Source of the DNA: Myrmaecium sp. VS I D KN 1
Taxonomy: Eukaryota > Ascomycota > Dothideomycetes > Valsariales > Valsariaceae
Direction: 5' to 3'
DNA: 64,000 nt
Assembly: GCA_019775845.1 (NCBI GenBank)
Contig: JADQAV010000041.1
Span: 186,001-250,000, forward strand
How positions within the stretch are numbered: the stretch's first letter is position 1; every line of letters starts with the position of its first letter. Under the pieces are notes generated by a model that was given only the letters and a program-made list of their open reading frames with translations, did not search any database and was not told the origin of the DNA. The position numbers and the translations under genes were made by a program. Below, in pieces: positions 34,813 through 45,842 of this stretch.

Positions 34813-35096
34813 TTAAAACCTCGGGCTCGGACAGAACTCGATGCGTGGCCTAGAAAGGAACGATGTTAGAAAACGAGATTTCGGAACAACTTTTCAGGGA
34901 ACTTAACGTACTTTGTCAGATACGAGCCATCTGCCTTGGCCTTGCGTGTCTCGAGAAGCGGGGGGACGAAGGGAAGCGTGAAGGCGCAGACGAGGTAGCC
35001 GGTGCAGGCGTATGCCCGCAGACGGTAGTGAGGATCACGGGGAACATGGGTCGAGTAGCGGCGAACGGCCTGGGCGACGTGCGAAGAGACCGACAT
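34813..35096 (-). CDS. 73-aa single-pass membrane protein, uncharacterised
   Basis: Exons 35096-34912 and 34849-34813 encode 73 aa. The intron has a strong donor (GTACGT), a CTAAC branch site and a TTTCTAG acceptor, which is better support than frame length alone. The protein begins MSVSSHVAQAVRRYSTHVPR, which looks like a short amphipathic, Arg-containing mitochondrial-type N terminus. One hydrophobic segment follows (YACTGYLVCAFTLPFVPPLL), then a short charged tail ending EFCPSPRF. I do not recognise the family. A small inner-membrane subunit or assembly factor would be a reasonable guess but is only inference. Confidence 0.6.
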
Positions 35097-36582
35097 GGTG
35101 AAGAAGTGTTGTGAGTGTTGCGTGGTGACGGTGGAATAGGAAGCTCTCTCTGCTGTCTGCAACGATGTCCGTTCGGTTGCTAGGGTGGGGGTCTGTAGGT
35201 GGGTAGGCGAGATGATAGATTTGGGATCTTGGAAGTAGGAGGGAGGTGTCAGAACCTGTCGAGCTCTATATATGTGGTCTTCTCCTCCTTGGAAAAGGGC
35301 TACGGTGGCCTGCTTCGGCGTGTGGGCAGAACTTACGTTGATTGCGCGACCGGACGTGTTCGTGGAGCAACCGCTCGAAACAGGTGGTGGGATGCTTAAG
35401 GGAGGGCTAGGGGAGTAGGGCTGATGAAGCGGAGAGAACCGATTCCAGGCGCTATCTCGAGAGAAAAGTGGTTCCTAAGTGGGGCCGGCGGAAATGGCTC
35501 GCTTTCAAAGTGTGCAAATGTGGAAGTGTGCAACTCGGGCGAGTGAGGAGGTAAACGTCTGATGGCAGCTGGGGGACGGAAGAGGTACAGTGCGAACAGT
35601 CAGGGGCGGGAGACGGAGTGCTATTTATTTGATTCTCAAGGAACAGGATGATTCAGAGGTTGGCTCCGGTTAGCGCAGCAGTGCCTGCGGTAGAGTGGGG
35701 AGAGTGCGAGAGGCGCAGAGGGAAAAAGGGAAGGGAAGAGAGGCAGCAGTGTGCATTTTGGCCTGACGGAATGCTGGGGATCAGTCGATGGTCGGACGAC
35801 AGAAAGGGCGGGTGCGGCGTGATGGATGTTGCCGTACCCAGAGCCGGCCGGCGCCTCGAGTTCCCAGTAGTTGTGCCAATGTTGGGTGCAAAGCACCTCA
35901 TCCTTTGCTGATCCGCCAGGGGCTGCTCCGTTTTCTCTCGAAGATCTGATAACTTTTAGACCGCGGCACTTATCAGATCCGGTCTGTCTTCGTGGGTCCT
36001 GCCCCGTCCTTGGCCTCGAGCAAACTGGACCTTCTCACCAACGTATGGAGTGCCGGTGCTGCCCAGGTGGGGTGTCGATGCGCGTTCAGCGCGTCAGTTC
36101 GCAGTTTTCTCCCCACCAGGAATCTCTGTTGCCGAGGGCCTGCGGATCAGATGTTGTCTGCCGTTTCGCACCACGATGGCCTATGACGACAGCCTAGTGG
36201 GGGGCTCATAGCTACTATGTAGAGGTACATAGTTATGCACATCAACCGTGGACGAAACTGAGACGCTTATCCGGACCCAATTGAGGAAGACATGAGAAGG
36301 GCAAAAGGGGCGAGGGAGCCGCTCCTCAGGTATTATGAAACAGAAGAAATAGCTGTTGACAGACACTTTCCTCAAGTGAGGGCATGATGAGACCCTGATG
36401 GGATCTGGGAGGCGGGAATATCCCGCAATCCGGGGAAGCTTCATGCAAGATCAGCCACTCCCACCATCCCCCTTCAACATCCTTCATCAATCCCGCGAAA
36501 CCACTCCGATATCGGTTTTGCAGTCCTGCTAAAATCTCGAACTGCTCATCCCCGAGCTTTTATAACCAACCTTTCCACAGAG
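35097..36582. other. Intergenic region between divergent genes
   Basis: It contains the promoters of the 73-aa membrane protein (left) and the 186-aa conserved protein (right). No convincing gene; short ORFs lack recognisable features. Confidence 0.55.
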
Positions 36583-37208
36583 ATGCATGACGAAAGTATG
36601 TCAACAGCTTGACCGACTCTTTGCCTGTCCCTTGACGCTTGCTCACACCCGTCTTGCTAGGTCCCCATCCCCTGCTCGCTCAGGTTCCACTGACCGTGTC
36701 ACCGTTTCTCTCCCTGCCAACTGCGACAACCCTCTCCTACAGCTACAAGCAACTTCCTTCTACATTACCGCCGTCCTCGACCGACCCTATTCCAGCATCT
36801 ACCGACCCCAGTTCCAATGCAACATCCAAGCCAGCCTACGTTCATTCCTCATCCGGACACAGTGCCCACCCTGACGAGATCATCGAGTCATGTCGCCGCT
36901 TGCATACACATCTTCAAGAACTCCAAGAAAAGGCCAGTGAAGCCTTGAAGCAGTGGCAAGATAGCATCAGGGAAAGGGATCTAGCAGAGAAGAGACGGGT
37001 AGCACCTGGATGGCTTGATACCGAGGACAGAGGAGTGTTGGTTCCTGAGAAACACCATGTTCATGGAACCACCGCTGCGGCAGCTAGTCCGCATCCAAAG
37101 GCTGAGCAGAGCAGTCTGATAGATAGCGTGACGCCAGGAGAACAAAGAGATAGAGACAGGGAAGGAGAAGAGATTGATCGGGCGTTTGGGGGCATGGGTC
37201 TTAGCTGA
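36583..37208 (+). CDS. Conserved fungal protein of unknown function (186 aa)
   Basis: A 13-base first coding exon (36583-36595) is joined to 36661-37208, giving MHDES-PHPLLAQVPL onward, 186 aa. The first half is Pro/Ser/Thr-rich and probably disordered. The second half is a helix with the recognisable stretch ESCRRLHTHLQELQEKASEA, then ERDLAEKRRVAPGWLD, a motif I recall from many uncharacterised filamentous-fungal proteins. The C terminus is acidic (REGEEIDRAFGGMGLS). There is no signal peptide or membrane segment. The neighbouring ICln gene is downstream on the same strand, but no link is evident. Function unknown. Confidence 0.72.
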
Positions 37209-37755
37209 TGCGTTCGTTGATCCGCGCATCGCATATGCAGCAAGATATGCGCTGTGAAGGACACGTTACGGATTAACGCTACAAAGGTAGGCAGAAGATG
37301 GTCTCAGTTCTTAACCCATATGACCCTATAGTAACTTGAACTCATCTGCTTTCGACGCAATCTCCAGCAGCATATATCTAAATATACTTGGTAGATTCCT
37401 CCCATGTGGCAAGCACTGCAACCAGTTGCGGGTATCAAACCTTCAGATCAGAGTAACTGCTGTGCCATTCCGAACAGGTCTATACCTCGGGTCCAGAAAA
37501 ACAGACCTGTAATCATAATCATTCATGTTTTTATGCATTTACCGTCCTACGGTGTATTCCTACTGACAGCTTTCACATGCAAATCCGCAAGCTTCTGCAC
37601 GGTCTCAGAGATGCGCAGTGGGCAGCTGCCAAGGTCCTTATCGATAAAGAGTGCTGAGGAACTGAAGTTCTCGAACTCCCAGAGCTCCATCAGCGGGCAG
37701 ATAAACTTCTGCTTTTTCACACTACACTCGTCAACTACCCTGCCAGGTGACAACA
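37209..37755. other. Intergenic region
   Basis: The 3' flank of the 186-aa gene and the promoter of the ICln-like gene. No gene or clear element seen. Confidence 0.6.
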
Positions 37756-38642
37756 ATGGCTTTGCTAGCTGTGAGAGAAGAACCCAAACTCGAAGATTTT
37801 GTTCTTCTGGAGCAGTACCAGTCTCAGACACCAGAAAGCTTCGTCGACGGAAATCCTGTGCTGCACCATAGAGCTACGAACGCGCAGGTCATATTGGGAA
37901 GAGAGCTTGCGAACACACATCCTGTGCTCGGTGCTCTGACCTCCAATACCAGTAATAACCCTAGTGACTCGGAGACTGTGGTAGTTCCTACAGTCAATGT
38001 CTGGGTAACCTCTGAGTACGTATCTTACCTGACAAATCCGGCACCCTCTTATGCTAGTCAATATCTGACGGTTCTGTAATCGAAAGGCGACTGGTGCTTT
38101 TCAACAGTGCAGCAGGAAACGGTCTGTCCATCCCCTACACTGCGATATCGTTCCATGCGATCGACAACAGTAGCGCAGCCGCTGCGACTCAAGCCCTCAT
38201 CCTGCAAATATCCATGAGCAACCAAGCGGAGGCTGAGTCCGAAGACATTGAGGACACAATCCATCTTACCATCATCCCCGATCCTGCAGCCGCCACTGAT
38301 CCATCATCCGCGGCTGCGCAGCCTCCGGAACAGTCCGAGTCAACCGCACAAGTACTATACAATGCCATCACTGCATGCCAAAATCTACACTACACCCAAG
38401 ACGATGAAGATGACGACTATGAAGGAGAAGAGGACACGCCTGGGGCGGGAGGTTGGATAACAGCAGAAAATATGCAGGACTATATAAATGAAGAAGGGCA
38501 GTTCATTGGCTTTGGGGGAAACCTAGGTTCCGGTGCAGGTACAGTGCGGCCGCGACAGGATGACACGGAAGACATGAACGGGATTCATGACGGCGCATCA
38601 GGAGCAGATGGCGAAGACAGTAAATGGAGGAGAGTGGGCTGA
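37756..38642 (+). CDS. ICln/Lot5-family protein (methylosome subunit pICln type)
   Basis: Exons 37756-38015 and 38087-38642 encode 271 aa, start MALLAVREEPKLEDFVLLEQ. The PH-like ICln fold is recognisable from the strand ERLVLFNSAAGNGLSIPYTA followed by ISFHAI, and from the helix AQVLYNAITACQNLHYTQDD, which leads into the acidic segment DDEDDDYEGEEDT typical of the family. A further WITAENMQDYINEEGQF motif precedes a disordered tail. In animals pICln chaperones Sm proteins for methylation by PRMT5; yeast Lot5 is poorly understood. The cellular role here is inferred from the family only. Confidence 0.85.
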
Positions 38643-39196
38643 TAGGTGGCATGGGGGTGTTCGGGGGCATTGTGGAGCTAACGGGACGGCGCTCCAGTCT
38701 TTGGGCACGACGCGCGATGCTATTTCTAGAAACGTCTCGTCGATACGACATCTTACTGGATGTTGTGGCAGTGAATCCATTACCAGTGTATAAATACACC
38801 GCAAGCCTCAATTCTGAGGCTCGTTCAAGCTCTAGTGATATGATGTCATTGTCTATCAACTTCCCCATACGGTCCATACAATAGCTTCATCCTGATCACT
38901 GGATTTATAGGTGCGCAGGGGATCGCTGCACAACGTGATTGGACGCAAACAGCCTTGTAAACCCCCCGCAGCTTCGTTGTCCATATCAATTGCATGCTTA
39001 GCAACGCGTATTTCCCCAAAAGCGAAGCAAGCTCCAAATCAGCTCGTGAGGCGAAACGTCCGCCTCCGCGAACACTCCGTTACATTTCAGTCCAGACGGC
39101 GCGGCAAATAACCCCCTCATCACCGCGAACCCACCACATCGCTTCCATCAGAACGCAACACAGATATACCGCCAATCATCCTTCAACAGTCAGGCT
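38643..39196. other. Intergenic region
   Basis: The 3' flank of the ICln-like gene and the promoter of the SDR gene. No gene seen. Confidence 0.6.
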
Positions 39197-40598
39197 ATGG
39201 TCACGTTAGAGCAAGCAAGAGAGTCCAATGCCAGGTGCAGCGAGCTGCAAGGCCTGGTTGGTGTTTTCGGCACGTAACCCCTAATCGTGGCATTGTATCT
39301 ATTCGCTGACTTGCTCAATGACTCTGTAGCCGGTGGTACTGGTGGTATTGGCCATCATACCGTGCGAGAATTCTTCAGGCTTACCAAGAAGCCGAAAGCC
39401 TACGTGATAGGAAGGTAAGAACAACTTGCCCGTCCAGCTATGAAAGCGCTGGTGAGATAACCAATACCTCCAGAAATGCGTCGAACGGCGCAAACACGGT
39501 CAAAGAGCTCGAGGAAGTCAATCCCGAAGGCCAGGTCATCTATATTCAAAAAGACCTCACCTTGATCAAGAACGTGGACGAGCTATGTGAGGAGATCAAG
39601 AGCAAGGAGACGAAGTTGAACTTTCTATTCATGACTTCGGGCTTCTTGTCGCTCTCTGGAAGAACCGGTAAGTCACGGCTCACTCGAACAGATGTCCCTG
39701 CGAAACGCGCCGTGTACCGTATCGCTGAAGCGGGAACTGCTCGAGAACCTCGCTGACTTTGATTGCAGAGACCGAAGAAGGCCTGGACTCAAAGATGGTG
39801 GTCAACTACTATAGCCGGATGCGGATGATCCAACAGCTTGCGCCTCTGCTGGATGCCGCTGGAGCGGCGGGCGAACTCTCCCGCGCAAGTAGCGTCCTGG
39901 CGGCCGGTAGTGAAGGCAAGCTTTACTTGGACGATCTAGGGCTTGAGCACAACTTCGGCCTGCACTCGTGTCTTGCTCATTGTGTCGTGATGAACGACCT
40001 GTGCATCGAAGAGTTTGGAAAGCGATACCCCCGGACGACGTTCATGCATAGTTACCCTGGGAGCGTCAAGACAGGCATTGTCAACCAGCTTTCCGGACCG
40101 GTTCGATTGGCGGCGAAAGTCTTCTATTCTTTACTGACTCCCTGGATCATCGATGTGAAGGACTCCGGAGTACGGCATTTCTTCCAGCAGACAAGCGCGG
40201 CATACCCCGCCCCAGAGAACAAAGCAGGAATTCCATTGCCTGATGGCGTGGATGTCGCTATAGCAGTTAACGGTGTCAAGGGCGGCGGTGTGTACCTGCT
40301 CGACTGGGATGGTAGCGCCTTTCCCCCGAGCCAACTGCTCCTCGAGTACAGAAGGATCGGGTTAAACAAGCGGATATGGGATCATACCATGGACATGTTT
40401 CGCCAAGCCAAGGGAGAAAAGAAACGAGCTCGCAGTAGGACACCGGAAGGCAGCAGAAAAAAGCCACCGCCGGATGGCGACGACGGAGGTAGTGAGCTTG
40501 GAGAAGGCGGTCCCGACGCTGGCGACAGCTTCGCAGGCAGCAACAGTGGGAACCTCTTCGGAAGAGGTCGAATCACAATACACAGCCTCCTCACCTAG
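39197..40598 (+). CDS. Atypical short-chain dehydrogenase/reductase
   Basis: Exons 39197-39269, 39330-39414, 39474-39667 and 39769-40598 encode 393 aa. The Rossmann motif GGTGGIG near residue 27 is made by intron 1, which appears to use a GC donor (GCACGT) and a GTAG acceptor: only this join gives LQGLVGVFAGGTGGIGHHT with the spacing usual for the family. Further on, TKLNFLFMTSGFLS matches the NNAG-equivalent strand. The active-site region reads MVVNYYSRMRMIQQL, so the usual YxxxK is replaced by YYSRM, as in the fungal NAD(P)-binding family often annotated simply as oxidoreductase. The C-terminal 70 residues are basic and then acidic, disordered and variable. The substrate is unknown. Confidence 0.8.
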
Positions 40599-42379
40599 TC
40601 ATTGAGCTGAGTGAGGTCGTGCAGTCCTTGTCGCTCGCTATCTCTGGGAGGTCTCAATGATCTTTCGCCTCTGGTCACCCGGGGGGAAGCTTAGCCGGAA
40701 GGCACGAGGCCTTGTATCGCCGAGAAGCATCCTGGCTGCACTCGAAGCCCGGCTAATGATGATGCTGGCGAGGTCTTATTCCATGGAATCCTCTACAGAA
40801 GACACCGTTGGGTGGTTATATCAAAGCAACAGAAGCCTCCCTGGATTTCAGAGCTCAGGAGGCCAGGATCGACTCCTACATCTCCAGGCCGGCTATACAG
40901 ACAGCGAACGAGGTGAAGGGAGATGGAGGATCGAAGCTTAGAGCTACTGCCGCCCGCCTTTTCGGTACATCTCCTTTCCCTTGAGGTCTGGCTGGCTCCA
41001 GGTCCTCGTCGATTTTATTCCTTATACTTGGATACCTGCAGCTTTGCATGACCTGGGTACACGTATTGCTTTTTTCTTCCTGATGTCTATCTTCTTCGAA
41101 CGCTTCGACGACGCCGGGACATATATGTCTCACATGGAGAGGGGTGTTTGGTTGAATATGGGTTTAATGTTTTTTTTTTGGTTCTTTTTTCTCTCTCTGT
41201 ATTTTTCTTTTCCCCGTTTCTTACCCTCGTCTTCTTGTTCTTTTGGTTCCAGCTTCGCGTGCGGATGGTCAAGGATGGATCTCACATACATATATGAGAC
41301 GATATGACATGAATTGTTTCCGCTATCTTCGAGCTTGTGTTATTATTCTCATCATTATCATCATCCTCATCATGTCCTTCGTTGTTCTGCCTGTGCTGGG
41401 AGATTTTAGATGGGTTGTCTCTTCGTATAGAAGGATTTGGATCAAGTTTCTATATGTTCTCTCGTTTCACTTTCCTTGCAGATCCCTTCTCCCCCATCTT
41501 CCTCTCTCATTTTCCATCCATTCCCCCTTTTCTGCTTTGCTTTCACTGCCTTGTTCCTTTTTGCAGTTTGCTCATTTCTTTTTTTTCTCTCTTTCTTTGC
41601 CGTCTACAGACATCTCGCCTTGTTATGACTAGAGGGGGGAAAAGAAATAGCATTTCACTTGACAAGATAAGCTCATGCATATCCTTCTCTACAAGGCGAG
41701 CGGCAGGGTAAAGCGCGTCGCACGGATGCCGTCACGAACAGGGGAAGACATTCGGCATTATTTGAATGAAGAGGGGTATATTCCGTACTCTCTTTCTTAG
41801 TCTGTTCGTTTTCTTACTTAGCTCGCTTGACCTACATGTTCTGGGCCGTTTCTTTTGTTTTCTTCTCCCTATATCTCTCTGAGACAGAGCTCGACCCCTG
41901 AACTGTTCTCAGACATTGAACGCCAGCCGCCCTCCTTCCTCCCAATTCTCCAACTCCCACCGGGGTAAAGGGAGAGAGGAGAAAAGAAAGCGGAAAGAAG
42001 AAAGAAAGAGAAGCAGAGGAAGAAAAAGGAAGAGCCGAGAAAAGTAAGATCGGTCACAAGTGGGACGCATAGCCCGCCAGAAAAGACAAGAAGAATCAAG
42101 AAAATGAAAGCGGAGGATACCAGGCTCCTGCCCCTCCCTCTCGCCCCCTTCTCACGCTGCGCTTCCACACCATCCAACCACGCCTTCCTTTGGATTGAAA
42201 CTCCACCCGTGTACTCGACTCCACCGGCCCGTAGGGATGGGGGCCATATCAACCGACAACTCCGGCATCGAGAAAATGAGGAGAGCCATCTATCACCCTC
42301 GCCGATGAACACCGTGAACAGAAAATCTCACACCCACACACCGCGCAAAGAAAGGTCTCTCACTCTCTCTTTTCCTCTC
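40599..42379. other. Convergent intergenic region, low complexity
   Basis: It lies between the SDR gene (plus) and the POM34-like gene (minus). T-runs at about 41168-41180, pyrimidine-rich tracts at 41470-41620 and CAT repeats near 41348-41372 are present. ORFs here are compositionally biased and unconvincing. No gene seen. Confidence 0.6.
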
Positions 42380-43310
42380 TCAACTGAAGACGCCCCGGTT
42401 GGCGCCGACGGGGCTCATCCGGCCACGCTCGTAAAGCCACTTGTTGTTGAGGGAGACGCTGGCGGACTTGCCGAAGGGGCCGTATGAGCCGGCGGCGGCG
42501 CCGGGGCCGGCGGGCGTCGGGGTCTGGGGGGTAGTAATGACGCTGGAAAGGGAGTTGTCAAGGAGGAGGTTGGCGGTGCTAGAGGAGAAGCTACCGGTGC
42601 TGGAACCAAAGCTGAGGCGACGCTGCTGCTGATGCTGGTCGGCGACGGCAGCGGCCCGGCTGATGGTCCGCTGTAGGAGCGGGGAGGCGGAGGCGGGGGA
42701 GCTGGCGCTGGCACTGGCGCCGAAGGTGGGGGAGGCGGTGCGGGCGCCGGCCGCGCTGAGGGAGCTGCGCGGGGTGGTGGAGCGGGCGTAGCGGGGCGGG
42801 GTGATGTAGGTGCTGCCCGGCGTGGGCGACTTCGAAGAGGTGTGCGGGTTGAGGCCGAGGAGGGAGCGTTGAGAGGGCGTGAGGGGGATGTCGGAGAGAT
42901 CATCCGGGGAGCGGATGAGCGGGAGGAGGGCGCGGGAGATGTTGAAGAGGGGGAGGAAGCGCAGGAGGGAGAGGGCTTGCGGGAGGTAAGGCGAAATAGA
43001 GGTTAAGGTCTTTCTGGCTGGGAGGCTGGTGCGGAGGAAGAGCAGCACGTTAGCGAGGCGGTCTGTTTTGTTTTCGGAGCCATTGGGATGCGGAGCAGGT
43101 GGTGACTTACAGCCAGCTGGGGAGGTAGGCGGGCAGGACAAAGGCGAGGACGAGGAAGACGAGGTTCGCGACGATGGCACGGAGGTTGCGTTCGTCGAAG
43201 GTGGTGGCCTGCTGTCGACGGGTGATCTCGTCCAGGCGCGGGTGTCTCCATGTTCCCGTCGGCGCGGGCGACTCACTGGTCGGTGTGCCCGGTGTTGCTG
43301 GTGTTGCCAT
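42380..43310 (-). CDS. POM34: Nuclear pore membrane protein, POM34-like
   Basis: Exons 43310-43111 and 43025-42380 encode 281 aa. The intron has donor GTAAGT, a GCTAACG branch site and acceptor CACCAG. The start MATPATPGTPTSESPAPTGT is followed by RHPRLDEITRRQQATTFDER, a first membrane segment (IVANLVFLVLAFVLPAYLPS), and a second hydrophobic stretch (YLPQALSLLRFLPLFNISRA). A Ser/Pro-rich tail then follows with LTPSQRSLLGL and GSTYITPPRYARS, motifs I associate with fungal POM34. The C-terminal part is rich in Ser/Ala and ends near NNKWLYERGRMSPVG. POM34 anchors the pore membrane ring with POM152 and NDC1. The two-membrane-segment layout supports the call; the exact orthology is inferred. Confidence 0.75.
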
Positions 43311-43909
43311 AGCGAAAGCGGTCGACGACCAATGCGTGAGGATATCGGAGCTGCTGGACGCGATTGAGGAAGAGATAGGAGGCTCGGTGGAGGTTGTTGT
43401 GGGAGGTCGAGGCGGTTTTAACGTAGGCGGAACAGAATGCTGCTGGGTGAGCTGTTCGGTTAGTGGGTTAGTAGGCGGGATAATATCGTGAATGCTGCGC
43501 TGATCTGATACAGCATTATCACGGCGGAGGGGGCGTTCACGGGCAGGTGCACTGGCGGAGTCGCAGACTGGCTACCTGGGTGACCGACGGACATGGCCAC
43601 GGCCGCTTTCACTTGTTTTGATGTCCGTGGAGAGTCTTGGCACCTCAGGCAGGTCCGTCAGGCATCGAATCGAGACCGAAGCACGTCCTCAGGCACCAAA
43701 ACGTCCAGAGGCACGGTGGGCGACAGGGTGCAAGCCACTTGGTCCCACTTCCCGCCAGCCTTGGCCCTGGCGTCAGCTCACAGCTGACACAGCTGACGGC
43801 AAGCTACTTCTGACGTCGCTTTCCTCAACCAAATCCTGATATTTTTTTCTTTCTTCCTCACGCCCGCTTCTGAGGATATCGTCTCTCTCCCTCTTTCCCG
43901 CCTGCAGCC
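43311..43909. promoter_or_regulatory. Bidirectional promoter between POM34-like and AMP-binding genes
   Basis: The 599 bases between the two divergent start codons must contain both promoters and leaders. No TATA box or named factor site stands out. A CAGCTCACAGCTGACACAGCTGAC repeat-like patch (three CAGCTG/CAGCTC units) lies at about 43774-43800. Confidence 0.5.
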
Positions 43910-45842
43910 ATGGCGAACATCATCCAGGTCCTTGACGAGAAAGCTGCCGAATTGCTCGCGAGTTGGAACATCTACAGCACCGTCCTCCTGCTGGCCACCG
44001 TCGGTTTTGGAATCTGGGCTCTCGCGAGCCAAGTAGACCCCGACACCCACCCGCTTCTTCTGGCCCGTCAAGCTCAAGCCTCCTATGTCCGACAGCCCGG
44101 AGAATCTGCCATCTTCCGCTCTCCGGAAGTCCCTCATGGATGTATGTATTTGTTGCTGCTGTGGTGGAGGAGTGGGCACAGGCTAACATCCTGCAGTTCC
44201 GCTGAAGTCGGGCCTTTCCGTGAAGCCACCTGGAGCGCTACCGTATAGCATGGGAAGAGATGGCGACTTACGGGACATCTGGCGCCGCGTCACCGGGGAA
44301 TTACCACTGGAGAAGGACAACAGTGGTACTGGAAAAGCTCGGATCCTTACTGCCTTGGGAACTGAGGTCACCGAGCATGATATTCAAGAAATAAGCCGGG
44401 AAATCAGCGTGATTGGCAGGCATCTCCAGGATAGCGGTGCTAAACGCGTAGCCGTCTATCTCCCAAATTCAATCGAACTTCTGGCAGCTCTCTTCGGTAA
44501 TCACACGCATATCATAAGTTTCTTTTTACGAACTGTGGCTGACGGAAAGACATAGCTGGTGCCTTCTATGGTTTCGCTCCCATCCTGATCCCTTATAATC
44601 AGCCACAGCCCGCGCTCGCCGAACTGCTTCGCGAAACCAAGGCCGATGCTATCATTGCTGAGGCCGGTTCATTGTCACTTGCCGAAATCAGCAAGGTTGT
44701 ACCAGGAATACGCGGAATCATCTGGGTAGTGGAGAAGACCAGCAGACACATGGATTGGAACGAGGTCCCTGAAGGGATTGGCGGAAAAGTGGACGTTGCA
44801 GTCTGGCATGAACTCGTCCAGGAGCAGAAGAACGGCTCTTACAAGTTACCCAAAGGTGACACGGGTGACAAAGTCGAGAATGTAATAACCGTTTGGCAGG
44901 AACGTCCAGGTGCGCCGGCTGAGGTTGTGGAGTTCACGCAAAAGGTAAGATCAAGGCATCCTGAAGATGTTGCTCCTTTCTAACTTGCCGTAGAACATCG
45001 TGGCTGCCGTGGGAGCCTTGATTTCTGCCATCCCCGCCAACCAACGCATGACTCGTTCAGACCTCGTTTTGATTGCCGATTCCCTCACGCATTCGTATGC
45101 TCTGTGCTTGACACTTGCGGCGCTTCATTCCCAAGCTTCTGTGGCGCTGAACTCCGTCGCTGGTCCTGGCGTATCATTGGGACTCGCCGCGCAATGTCTT
45201 GCGCCAACCATCATCGTTGCTTCTGCTGAGACTGCGGCCGAGTTGCACAGCAACACCTCGACGTCGCTTGCGAGCGCTTTGAAGAAGTTTGCCCATTACT
45301 GGGAAACCAAGATCTTGATGTGTGGCAGGATGCCGGGCGAGAGCTTCTTCACCCGCTTAAACGCACCCGTCAGGGCATCCATTGGCACTACTCCTGGGAA
45401 GCTCCGCTTACTCTTCATCTCTGAGCGGGCTGGAGCGAACACACCTCCTTTGAGCTCGGACGACCTTTCCGATCTTCGCATCTTCAGCGGCGCAAGGGTT
45501 GTCTACGCGCTCACGGCTGCCAAGGTAGCGGGCGCCGTAGCCCAGACTCACATCTATGATTACCGCCGTGGCCTCGGCGCTCCTAACAAGCACAGCCACT
45601 TCGGCGTTCCGCTCAGTAGCTTGGAAATCAAGCTGAAGGATACCGCGGAGCATAAGACCACTGACGACCGAGCCGCTGGGGAGGTGGTTGTGAGGGGACC
45701 TTCGGTGGCGGGCGGCGAGGCTTCTCTGGGGTTCTCAGGTGAGTTTGTTTTCCTTTTCCTTTGTCCAGTTTCCCCTCCAATGTGAAATGACTGACGCTGT
45801 ATAGCTGTCTTCAACGACGACAACACTTTGGCTTACGCCTGA
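43910..45842 (+). CDS. Degenerate AMP-binding (acyl-CoA ligase-like) membrane protein
   Basis: Exons 43910-44141, 44197-44496, 44556-44944, 44994-45738 and 45805-45842 encode 567 aa. An N-terminal membrane anchor (YSTVLLLATVGFGIWALASQ) precedes the ligase-like body: VAVYLPNSIELLAALFAGAF, then GFAPILIPYNQPQPALAELL, then DLVLIADSLTHSYALCLTLA, then FGVPLSSLEIKLKD and GEVVVRGPSV. These match the middle of acyl-CoA synthetases. However, the Ser/Thr-rich P-loop (SGTTGxPKG) is not visible, and the protein ends (NDDNTLAYA) where the TGD motif and the C-terminal lid domain should begin. Catalysis by the normal mechanism therefore looks unlikely. From memory, similar truncated proteins occur in other fungi, so it is probably a real family and not a broken gene. 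Confidence 0.82.
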
